Assembly (NCBI GenBank): GCA_022702195.1 | Contig: JAKONB010000168.1 | Coordinates: 1-5,565 of the forward strand | DNA length: 5,565 nt | Reading direction: 5' to 3' | From: Beijerinckiaceae bacterium | GTDB lineage: Bacteria > Pseudomonadota > Alphaproteobacteria > Rhizobiales > Beijerinckiaceae | In this document: in pieces, positions 1-5,565 of the stretch | Numbering within the stretch: the first letter of the stretch is position 1 | Layout: each line of letters opens with the position of its first letter | Program-made: the position numbers and the translations under genes | The notes under the pieces: generated by a model | The model's database searches: none | What the model saw: only the letters and a program-made list of their open reading frames with translations | Told to the model about the DNA's origin: nothing

Positions 1-132
1 AGACGACAGCCCCTCAACAGCCGAAACAGAACGGCCAGCCTCTTCGACATCGTCGGGCGGCTCACGGGGCAGGGTGTCACGTCGGACGCGGCCATCGTTC
101 GACCGAACCGCAACACCACCCTATCACGATGA
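1..132 (+). CDS. Possible C-terminal end of an unidentified gene (5' truncated by window)
   Basis: Frame 1 is open from the first base to a TGA at 130-132, giving 43 residues with no start inside the window. The middle of the peptide reads LFDIVGRLTGQGVTSD, and third codon positions are mostly G or C, as expected for coding DNA in a GC-rich genome. The open frame ends just where composition collapses into the AT-rich island, as a gene end would. I do not recognise the product. The opposite strand is also open through much of this stretch, so both the call and its strand are tentative. No terminator hairpin is evident after the stop. Confidence 0.3.
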   Translation, partial: RRQPLNSRNRTASLFDIVGRLTGQGVTSDAAIVRPNRNTTLSR

Positions 133-140
133 CAAGCGAA

Positions 141-280
141 TCGTATATATTGTTTATATTTCGAAATATATATCAAAAAACAAACTGATTTACTATTTGA
201 ATTAGTATATATTACCACAAATCGTCGGAAGAGAGATGGATAATTCAATCGTCATTGACAGTGAAAATTTTCAAAAATAA
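141..280. other. AT-rich intergenic island
   Basis: By hand count 34 of 140 bases are G or C (about 24%), against roughly 60-80% in the genes of this window. It contains runs of TATA, A-tracts and several short dyads. Such islands in GC-rich genomes usually mark promoter and regulator-binding regions, xenogeneic-silencer targets or recently acquired DNA. It lies upstream of the catalase-like remnant and the peroxidase and is the likely control region for them. I see no RNA gene in it. Confidence 0.8.
155..170. repeat. Perfect 16-bp palindrome centred on TTCGAA
   Basis: TATATTTCGAAATATA is its own reverse complement over all 16 bases. It has no spacer, so it suits binding by a dimeric regulator better than formation of an RNA hairpin. 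A second, smaller dyad lies nearby: TACTA at 191-195 and TAGTA at 203-207 around a 7-base centre. The AT-rich background makes chance palindromes more likely, so the functional reading is weak. Confidence 0.4.
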
Positions 281-283
281 CCT
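255..283 (+). promoter_or_regulatory. Candidate sigma70-type promoter
   Basis: A perfect TTGACA at 255-260 is followed, after 17 bases rich in A and T, by TAACCT at 278-283. The latter matches the -10 consensus at the first, second and last positions. A transcript would start near base 290 and read into the catalase-like remnant and the peroxidase gene. AT-rich DNA just upstream could act as an UP element. The -35 box and spacing are good and the -10 box is mediocre. Confidence 0.42.
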
Positions 284-305
284 GTCCGAGTAGGTCTCGC
301 GATCG

Positions 306-325
306 ATTGCAGAGTGCACTGCAAT
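306..325. promoter_or_regulatory. 20-bp dyad, candidate operator
   Basis: ATTGCAG at 306-312 and CTGCAAT at 319-325 are perfect inverted 7-base arms around the 6-base spacer AGTGCA. The overall 20-bp size and symmetry resemble sites of dimeric helix-turn-helix regulators. It would sit about 15-35 bases downstream of the predicted start of the 255-283 promoter, a position that suits repression. It could also form a small RNA hairpin in the 5' leader. No regulator gene is present in the window to pair with it. Confidence 0.4.
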
Positions 326-564
326 GAATCAGACGCCTGATTTCTTTCAACAAGTCATTCCGGAATCTGCGTCAGAAGCGTCGCCCTGGGAGACGGTGCC
401 GACGTCCGAAGCCCAGGCGATCGCATGGCCCATCGTCCGCTCGGCGGCATCAATCGCGTTCGCCGCACCGTCGACGAGACCATCTCACGCCTGCGGCACG
501 ACCTGAACGGCACGCCCCGCGGCGAGCCGCTGCCGGCCTTGCTCTCCATCCCGCCGACGACGGG
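324..564 (+). pseudogene. Decayed C-terminal remnant of a catalase-family (catalase-like) heme protein
   Basis: Two overlapping frames each carry a coding-like piece. In the frame of the ATG at 324, the peptide around 381-431 reads SPWETVPTSEAQAIAWP. In the next frame, 425-500 reads MAHRPLGGINRVRR followed by TVDETISRLRHDLNG, with nearly all codons ending in G or C. From memory, the HRPLGxINRxRR signature followed by a helix ending in LRHxLN is typical of the extreme C-terminus of catalase-family proteins (the class lacking a full-length catalase C-terminal domain), where it follows a segment like SPWxTVATxxIP. The expected linking segment is shortened here and the frame changes near 425-430, so the gene is broken; the first ~300 residues are absent. 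The ATG at 324 has no visible Shine-Dalgarno and is probably not a genuine start. The motif match is recalled, not searched. Alternatively this is only leader sequence with fortuitous open frames. Confidence 0.5.
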
Positions 565-571
565 GCATTCC

Positions 572-577
572 GGGAGG
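572..577 (+). promoter_or_regulatory. Ribosome binding site of the peroxidase gene
   Basis: GGGAGG lies 5 bases before the ATG at 583, a strong Shine-Dalgarno at a slightly short but normal spacing. It fixes the start of the peroxidase: the same frame is open upstream back to about 328 but offers no ATG, and that upstream peptide is arginine-rich and non-natural in appearance. Confidence 0.75.
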
Positions 578-582
578 CATCC

Positions 583-2154
583 ATGTCCAGCGATCTGTTC
601 GAAAAGCTCCAAGACGGCCTCCTTGGATTCGCGGGGGGTCTCATCAACGCGTCCGGCTGGGCCGACAGGGCAGCCAGCAAGCTTGTCATCGACACGCTTT
701 GCGCGACGACGCGCAACCGGCCTCATCCGCTCAGTACAGCGTCAGATTACACGTCGTGGAAGAGCTTGACCGACAAGACGTATCAAGCCCGTCACCTTCC
801 GCCCGCCGACTTGACGGTTCAGCCGCCGATCGAGCGGGTCGCAGCGTTGTTCGCCCGGCCAGCCGGGACTCAAGCGCTCTCCCGGAAGTCGACCTGCCTA
901 TTCCCGGCCTTCGCCCAGTACCTCACGGACGGTTTCATCCGCACCAGACCGGAGAAACGGGACCGGACGACGACGAACCACGAGATCGATCTATGCCCAC
1001 TCTACGGCCTCACCGAGGCTCAGACCACGATTCTGAGGGAGAGCACAGCCGCGCCGGGCCGGCGCGGACGCCTGAAGAGCCAGTTCATCAACGGCGAGGA
1101 ATATCCGCCCTACCTCTACACCCGTGACGGCAGCGCGATCGCCCCGGATTTCGTGGGACTCGACCCTCCCCTGCTGAATCCGCCGGGTATGCCGAAACCA
1201 CCAGCCGAACAGCTGGCCAGTCTGTTCGCCGTCGGCGGCGACCGAGCCAATGGCACGCCCTTCACGAGCATGATGAACACGCTGCTGCTGCGTGAGCACA
1301 ACCGCGTCGCGGGAGAACTGGAGGGGCGCAACCCAGGCTGGGACGACGACCGGGTCTTCGAAACTGCCCGCAACATCATGATCCCGATGTTCATCAAGAT
1401 CGTGATCGAGCAGTACATCAATCACATCACCCCGCTGCCGTTCAACCTGACCGCCGATCCGTCCATCGCCTGGAAGGCCGCCTGGAACCGGCCGAACTGG
1501 ATCACGGTCGAGTTCAGCCTGCTTTACCGCTGGCATTCGCTGATGCCCGACGAGATCGAATGGCCGAACCGCACGATCCCGCTGGACGAGTTCCGCGTCG
1601 ACAATCGCCCCCTGATCGATGTCGGCCTCGCCGCGAGTTTCGCCGCTACAGCCGCCCAGCCTGCCGGCGCCTTGGGCGTCTGCAACACGGGCCGCGCGAT
1701 CCTCCCGCTCGAGGCGCTCGCCGTCGATCAAGCTCGCCGCAACAGAGTCGCCAGCTACAACGCCTATCGAGAGCATTTCGGCATGCCCCGAGCGACGACG
1801 TTCGAGGAGATCACGAGAGATCCTGCGATCGCCGCAAAGCTCGCCGCCCTTTATCCGCTTCCCGACGACGTCGAGTTCTACCCTGGGCTTTTCGCCGAAG
1901 ACCGGGATCCCAAATCACCGCTGCCGGGCCTGCTGATGCGCATGGTCGGTGTCGATGCCTTCACCCAGGCGCTGACCAATCCGCTCCTGTCCGAGCACGT
2001 CTACAACGCAGAGACGTTCACGCCCTGGGGGTTGGAGCTGATCGAGAGCACACGCTCGCTCGGCGACATCTTAAAGCGGCAAGGGGCCGCGATCGACCCG
2101 CGGGACATCACGATGACCCAACCAGGCTGGCGCTACGGCTGGCATCTCGCCTGA
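583..2154 (+). CDS. Cyclooxygenase-like heme peroxidase / fatty acid dioxygenase (animal heme peroxidase superfamily)
   Basis: The 523-residue product aligns by eye with the catalytic domain of animal prostaglandin H synthase (COX-1/2) along nearly its whole length. Landmarks are SxxDYxSWxSL at 51-62, FAQYLTDGFIRT at 110-121 (COX FAQHFTHQFFKT), HEIDLCPLYGL at 133-143, NGEEYPP at 170-176, LREHNRV at 236-242, IKIVIEQY at 271-278, EFSLLYRWHSLMPD at 310-323, REHFGMP at 396-402 and EFYPGL at 431-436. By this alignment Tyr315 is the cyclooxygenase radical tyrosine (COX Tyr385), His318 the proximal heme ligand (His388), Trp317 equals Trp387 and Tyr278 equals Tyr348; the 37-residue distance between the two tyrosines is the same as in COX. 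Arg44 may correspond to carboxylate-binding Arg120. Two differences stand out: the distal His207 position is Asp116 and the aspirin-site Ser530 position is Ala459. There is no signal peptide, EGF module or transmembrane segment, so it is probably cytoplasmic or peripheral. Heme binding and oxygenation of a fatty acid are likely; substrate and product are unknown. It may have been co-transcribed with the decayed catalase-like gene upstream. GC is lower than in the next gene, which hints at acquisition. Confidence 0.9.
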   Translation: MSSDLFEKLQDGLLGFAGGLINASGWADRAASKLVIDTLCATTRNRPHPLSTASDYTSWKSLTDKTYQARHLPPADLTVQPPIERVAALFARPAGTQALSRKSTCLFPAFAQYLTDGFIRTRPEKRDRTTTNHEIDLCPLYGLTEAQTTILRESTAAPGRRGRLKSQFINGEEYPPYLYTRDGSAIAPDFVGLDPPLLNPPGMPKPPAEQLASLFAVGGDRANGTPFTSMMNTLLLREHNRVAGELEGRNPGWDDDRVFETARNIMIPMFIKIVIEQYINHITPLPFNLTADPSIAWKAAWNRPNWITVEFSLLYRWHSLMPDEIEWPNRTIPLDEFRVDNRPLIDVGLAASFAATAAQPAGALGVCNTGRAILPLEALAVDQARRNRVASYNAYREHFGMPRATTFEEITRDPAIAAKLAALYPLPDDVEFYPGLFAEDRDPKSPLPGLLMRMVGVDAFTQALTNPLLSEHVYNAETFTPWGLELIESTRSLGDILKRQGAAIDPRDITMTQPGWRYGWHLA

Positions 2155-2379
2155 CGGGCACGCCCGGGATCGACAGGGGCAGGAAGGCGCAGGGCGCCGC
2201 ACGGACGACGATGCGGCAGCGGCGTCGCGCCACCGCCTGTGACACCACGTCTTCGCCACGGCGGCGGACTCGGGCCGGTTCCGCGACCGGTGACCTCGCC
2301 CCCACGAGCAACGACGCCTATGCTCAGACGGGATCGCAACGCTCGCGCCGTTTCCCGCCCCTGTCAGATCCGGGTCGCC
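2155..2379. other. Intergenic spacer between the two main genes
   Basis: The 225 bases are GC-rich. The flavoenzyme frame runs open through most of it, from a GTG at 2239 and an ATG at 2320, but the encoded peptide is proline/arginine-rich and lacks the clean third-position bias of the gene proper, so I treat it as non-coding. Short GC hairpins are present: CGGG/CCCG just after the peroxidase stop (2155-2166) and GGCGC/GCGCC around AGG at 2186-2198. Neither is followed by a T-run, so no convincing terminator is visible. I see no strong promoter either, although one is expected for the next gene. Confidence 0.5.
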
Positions 2380-5346
2380 ATGCTGAACCACGTCGAGGAC
2401 GAGATTCCGAACGCGGGCGAGGTGCCCCGGATCACCCCGCGCGCCGCCACGCGGCGGGATGCCGGCCTGCCGCGCCGCCTGGCCGAAGCCCTGCACGGGG
2501 AGGCGCGGTTCGATGCCTTCACCCGGGGCCGCTACGCCAACGATGCGTCGATCTACCAGATCATGCCGGCGGGCGTGGTGTTTCCGCGCGGCGCCGCCGA
2601 CATCGCCACCACCCTCACGCTCGCCGCCGAGCACGACGTGCCGGTGATCCTGCGCGGCGGGGGCACCTCGCAGAACGGCCAGCCGATCGGGCCGGGGCTG
2701 GTGGTGGATTGCTCGCGCCACTTCAACGGCATCCTGGCCTACGATGCCGAGACCGGCACCGTGACGGTGGAGCCCGGACTGGTGCTGGAACGCCTGAACG
2801 CTCGGGTGAAGGCCGATGGCTGGTTCTTCCCCGTGGAGCCCTCGACCGCGAGCCGCTGCACCATCGGCGGCATGGCGGGCAACAATTCCTGCGGCGCCCG
2901 CTCGCTCCGCTACGGCAAGATGAGCGACAACGTGCTGGCGATGAAAGCGCTGCTGCAGGACGGCGCCGCCTTCGGCTACGGGCTCACCGGCAACGGCCCC
3001 GGCGCCACCGGCGCGGCCCGGGCGCAGGATCTCGCCGCCGCCATGGTGGCGCTCGCCGAATCCGAGCGCGACGAGATCCTGGCGCGCTATCCGCAGGTGC
3101 AGCGCCGGGTGGGCGGCTACAACCTCGACGCCTTGATCGCGCCGCGCCCCAACCTCGCCCACCTGCTGGTCGGCTCGGAGGGGACGCTCGCCGCCACCAC
3201 GTCGGTGACCCTCAAGCTCTCCCGGCTGCCGTCGCACCGGGTGATGGGCGTGTGCCACTTCCCGTCGTTCCGCTCGGCCATGGAGACCACCAAGGCCATC
3301 GTCGCCCTCGATCCGGTGGCGGTGGAGCTGGTGGACAACAACGTGCTGGTGCTGGGCGCCGACATCCCGCTGTTCCGCACCACCTTGGCCGACATCACCC
3401 GGGGCCGGCCGAACTGCCTACTGCTGGTGGAATTCGCCGGGGACGACCGTGACGCGCTAACCCGCGACCTCAAGCGGCTCGAGGCCTGCATGGCCGATCA
3501 CGGCTTGCCCCGCGCCGTGGTGGAGGTGCCCGAACCGGCGCGCCAACGCTCGGTCTGGGAGGTGCGCGAGGCCTGCCTCAACATCATGATGTCGATGAAG
3601 GGCGACGCCAAGCCGATCTCGTTCATCGAGGATTGCGCGGTGCCCCTCGAACACCTGGCCGACTACACCGACGCGGTGACGGAGGTGTTCACCAAGCACG
3701 GCACCCGCGGCACCTGGTACGCCCACGCCTCGGTGGGCTGCCTGCACGTGCGGCCGATCCTCGACATGAAGGACGGGGGCGACGTCGCCAAGATGCGGGC
3801 CATCGCCGAGGAGGCCTGCGCGCAAGTGCGGCGCTTCAAGGGCTCGTATTCCGGCGAGCACGGGGACGGCATCTCCCGCTCGGAATTCGTGGAGCCGATG
3901 TTCGGCGCGCGGCTGACCCGCGCCTTCGAGGCGGTGAAGGACGGGTTCGACCCCGACAACCGGCTCAACCCCAACAAGATCGTGCGCCCCCTGCGGATGG
4001 ACGACCGTGCCCTCCTGCGGTTCAAGCCCGGCTACGCGGTGACCGAGCCCACCCGGACCGCCCTCGACTGGTCGGACTGGGGCGGCTTCGGCGGCGCCGT
4101 GGAGATGTGCAACAACAACGGCACCTGCCGCAAACTCGCGGGCGGCGCCATGTGCCCGTCCTACCGGGCGACCCGGGACGAGCAGCACCTCACCCGGGGG
4201 AGGGCCAACACCCTGCGGCTGGCAATCTCGGGCCAACTTGGAACCGACGCCTTCACCAGCCGCGACATGAAGCGGACCATGGACCTCTGCGTCTCGTGCA
4301 AGGCCTGCCGACGGGAATGCCCGACGGGGGTCGACATGGCCAAGATGAAGGTCGAGTTCCTGCATCACTACCACGCCCGCCACGGGCTGCCGCTGAGGGA
4401 CCGGCTGGTGGCCGGGCTACCGCTCTATGCCGGCCTCGCCGCACGGCTCGCGCCGCTGCTGAACCTGCGCGACCGGCACCCGGCCCTGGCGCGGCTCTCT
4501 GAGCGGGTGGCCGGGCTCTCGGCCCGCCGCACCCTGCCGGTCTGGCGCCGGCCCTGGAAGGAGATCGGCGAGGCCGCCCATCCGGCCGACATCACCGGCG
4601 ACTTTCGCGACGTCATCCTGTTCGGCGACACCTTCAACCGCGCCTTCGAGCGCGAGAACCTGGAGGCGGCCGAGCGGGTGCTGAAGGCCGCCGGCTACCG
4701 GCTGCACCGGGCCTATCCGGCCCGGGGCAACCGCCCGCTCTGCTGCGGCCGCACCTATCTCGCCTCCGGCCAGACCGACCGGGCGCGCGCCGAGGCGAAG
4801 CGGACGCTCGAGACCCTGCTGCCCTACGTGCGGGCCGGCGCCCGGGTGGTGGGGCTGGAGCCCTCCTGCCTCCTCACTTTCCGGGACGAGTTCGCCGCCC
4901 TCCTGCCCGGCGCCGACAGCGCGGCGCTGGCCAGGAACAGCCTGCTGTTCGAGGAATTGCTCGCCACCGATCTGGCGGCGGGCCGCATCGCCCTGCCGCT
5001 CGCCCACCAGAAGGGCCGCGTGGCGCATCTCCACGGCCATTGCCACCAGAAGGCCTTCGGGGTGATGGGCGCGGTGGAGACGGTCCTGCGCGCCGTGCCG
5101 GGTCTCGACCTGCGGGTGATCGACTCGAGCTGCTGCGGCATGGCCGGCGCCTTCGGCTACGGCGCCGACACCATCGACGTCTCGCTGGCCATGGCCGAGC
5201 TGTCCCTCTTCCCGGCCCTGCGCGCCGCCGGCCCGAACGACCTCGTCGTGGCCGACGGCACCAGCTGCCGCCACCAGATCCATGACGGGCTCGGGCTCAC
5301 CGCGCAGCACGTGGCGCGAGTGCTGGATGAGGCTTTGGTGGGGTGA
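2380..5346 (+). CDS. FAD- and Fe-S-binding oxidoreductase, YdiJ-like D-2-hydroxyacid (D-2-hydroxyglutarate / D-lactate) dehydrogenase
   Basis: The product is about 988 residues from the ATG at 2380, close to the ~1000 residues of E. coli YdiJ and Haemophilus HI1163, whose architecture it shares. Domain order: FAD-binding PCMH domain (about 55-235) with RGGGTSQNGQ at 92-101 and TIGGMAGNNSCG around 161-172; FAD-oxidase C domain (about 240-545) with GSEGTL at 265-270 and NPNKI near 531; ferredoxin-like domain with C577, C583, C592-P and the classic CxxCxxCxxxCP at C637, C640, C643, C647; then a CCG (cysteine-rich, HdrB/GlpC-type) region with CCG at 788-790 and 918-920 plus C830, C888 and C963. 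His449, His456 and Glu493 match by spacing the metal ligands of human D2HGDH, which supports a D-2-hydroxyacid substrate. It probably oxidises D-2-hydroxyglutarate or D-lactate to the 2-oxoacid and passes electrons via FAD and Fe-S clusters to a respiratory acceptor, acting in the cytoplasm or at the membrane face. The start is uncertain: no strong Shine-Dalgarno precedes ATG 2380, ATG 2320 or GTG 2239; 2380 is chosen because strong third-position GC begins there. The family call is firm and the substrate is inferred. Confidence 0.92.
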   Translation: MLNHVEDEIPNAGEVPRITPRAATRRDAGLPRRLAEALHGEARFDAFTRGRYANDASIYQIMPAGVVFPRGAADIATTLTLAAEHDVPVILRGGGTSQNGQPIGPGLVVDCSRHFNGILAYDAETGTVTVEPGLVLERLNARVKADGWFFPVEPSTASRCTIGGMAGNNSCGARSLRYGKMSDNVLAMKALLQDGAAFGYGLTGNGPGATGAARAQDLAAAMVALAESERDEILARYPQVQRRVGGYNLDALIAPRPNLAHLLVGSEGTLAATTSVTLKLSRLPSHRVMGVCHFPSFRSAMETTKAIVALDPVAVELVDNNVLVLGADIPLFRTTLADITRGRPNCLLLVEFAGDDRDALTRDLKRLEACMADHGLPRAVVEVPEPARQRSVWEVREACLNIMMSMKGDAKPISFIEDCAVPLEHLADYTDAVTEVFTKHGTRGTWYAHASVGCLHVRPILDMKDGGDVAKMRAIAEEACAQVRRFKGSYSGEHGDGISRSEFVEPMFGARLTRAFEAVKDGFDPDNRLNPNKIVRPLRMDDRALLRFKPGYAVTEPTRTALDWSDWGGFGGAVEMCNNNGTCRKLAGGAMCPSYRATRDEQHLTRGRANTLRLAISGQLGTDAFTSRDMKRTMDLCVSCKACRRECPTGVDMAKMKVEFLHHYHARHGLPLRDRLVAGLPLYAGLAARLAPLLNLRDRHPALARLSERVAGLSARRTLPVWRRPWKEIGEAAHPADITGDFRDVILFGDTFNRAFERENLEAAERVLKAAGYRLHRAYPARGNRPLCCGRTYLASGQTDRARAEAKRTLETLLPYVRAGARVVGLEPSCLLTFRDEFAALLPGADSAALARNSLLFEELLATDLAAGRIALPLAHQKGRVAHLHGHCHQKAFGVMGAVETVLRAVPGLDLRVIDSSCCGMAGAFGYGADTIDVSLAMAELSLFPALRAAGPNDLVVADGTSCRHQIHDGLGLTAQHVARVLDEALVG

Positions 5347-5413
5347 GGGCGCGGCAGAAAGAGGGGCTGAGAAGGCCGTTTCCGCCCTGAGTGGCACCGG
5401 ACCGCCATCTTTT
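5346..5413 (+). terminator. Weak terminator-like hairpins after the flavoenzyme gene
   Basis: AGGGCG at 5346-5351 pairs with CGCCCT at 5383-5388, and inside it CGGC at 5352-5355 can pair with GCCG at 5375-5378, leaving a small bulge. Downstream, TGGC at 5392-5395 pairs with GCCA at 5404-5407 and is followed by TCTTTT to 5413. The second has the T-run of an intrinsic terminator but a very short stem. Position right after a stop codon supports a terminator; the structures themselves are marginal. Confidence 0.3.
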
Positions 5414-5450
5414 CGCGCGAGGCGGATGGTCCGCATCCGACCCAACTCAG

Positions 5451-5564
5451 TCACAGGTCATCGTCCACCAATCGTCCGCGACGGGTCAAGAGCAGATCCC
5501 GATAGGGGAACCGTCCTTCCGACATCGTCCGTTCGGATGGGGTGGCCGATGATCGCCGGCCGCG
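5451..5564 (-). CDS. Possible C-terminal end of an unidentified gene (truncated by window)
   Basis: On the - strand a frame is open from the window edge to a TGA at 5453-5451, giving about 37 residues ending in TRRGRLVDDDL. An internal ATG at 5525-5523 would give a 24-residue peptide starting MSEGRFPYRDL, but without a clear Shine-Dalgarno. Codon third positions are moderately GC-rich. I do not recognise it, and a second - strand frame is also open over much of the stretch, so this may be non-coding. If real, the gene converges on the flavoenzyme gene. Confidence 0.22.
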   Translation of the reverse strand, partial: RGRRSSATPSERTMSEGRFPYRDLLLTRRGRLVDDDL

Positions 5565-5565
5565 A

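Noticed and set aside
43..56. Similar short sequences TTCGACATCGTCGG near the left end and TCCGACATCGTCCG near the right end (about 5518-5531), considered as flanking direct repeats of a mobile element
   Set aside because: They match at only 12 of 14 positions, contain a codon-like GACATCGTC common in GC-rich genes, and no transposase or integrase lies between them.
236..280. A 14-codon reading frame (MDNSIVIDSENFQK) preceded by a GGAAGAG Shine-Dalgarno-like sequence
   Set aside because: It overlaps the candidate promoter and would lie upstream of its start site. It is AT-rich by composition and too short to support as a leader peptide without conservation.
991..1776. Long open frame on the - strand inside the peroxidase gene
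   Set aside because: It lies opposite the well-supported COX-like coding sequence and its translation has no recognisable family features; GC-rich genes commonly leave such open antisense frames.
2239..2379. N-terminal extension of the flavoenzyme from GTG 2239 or ATG 2320
   Set aside because: The extra residues are proline/arginine-rich, lack the third-position bias of the gene, lie outside the conserved family core, and neither start has a Shine-Dalgarno. ATG 2320 remains possible.
1560..3452. 630-codon + strand frame spanning the end of the peroxidase and the start of the flavoenzyme
   Set aside because: The translation is arginine/proline/alanine-rich low-complexity and overlaps two genes with clear homology in another frame; it is a frame shadow.
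5422..5439. Small hairpin GCGGA-TGG-TCCGC with an alternative CGGAT/ATCCG pairing
   Set aside because: The stems are short, mutually exclusive and not followed by a T-run; such dyads are frequent by chance in GC-rich DNA.
4417..5454. 345-codon - strand frame opposite the C-terminal half of the flavoenzyme
   Set aside because: It is opposite the CCG domain region, which has clear conserved cysteines; the antisense translation shows no domain.

Overview
The window is GC-rich bacterial DNA. It carries two complete genes on the + strand, a decayed gene fragment, and one strikingly AT-rich intergenic island. The very high third-position GC of the second gene and the type of genes present suggest a high-GC alphaproteobacterium, with Methylobacterium-like organisms as a good fit. 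That is inferred from composition and gene type, not from a marker gene.

Layout. Bases 1-132 hold an open frame that may be the C-terminus of a gene entering from the left. Bases 133-323 are intergenic, and 141-280 are only about 24% GC by hand count. This island holds a perfect 16-bp palindrome, a sigma70-like promoter candidate (TTGACA at 255-260, 17-bp spacer) and a 20-bp dyad at 306-325. Bases 324 to about 564 look like the frameshifted C-terminal remnant of a catalase-family heme protein. A strong ribosome binding site then precedes a 523-residue peroxidase (583-2154) that aligns by eye along nearly its whole length with the catalytic domain of animal cyclooxygenases. Its cyclooxygenase tyrosine and proximal heme histidine are kept, but the distal histidine position is Asp. 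After a 225-bp gap comes a roughly 988-residue flavin and iron-sulfur oxidoreductase (2380-5346) of the YdiJ / D-2-hydroxyacid dehydrogenase type, with FAD, FAD-oxidase C, ferredoxin-like and CCG domains in one chain. The last 219 bases hold weak terminator-like hairpins and a possible gene end on the - strand.

How the parts relate. The peroxidase and the catalase-like remnant would fit a former two-gene fatty-acid oxygenation (oxylipin-type) or peroxide module whose first member has decayed. The flavoenzyme looks unrelated: it probably oxidises a D-2-hydroxyacid (D-2-hydroxyglutarate or D-lactate) and passes electrons through its Fe-S centres to the respiratory chain. Sampled lines give about 58-63% GC in the peroxidase and 78-82% in the flavoenzyme, so the two genes probably have different histories and the left part may be accessory DNA. 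The most distinctive observation is the cyclooxygenase-like enzyme with a non-canonical distal heme site. No wholly new multigene system is evident.
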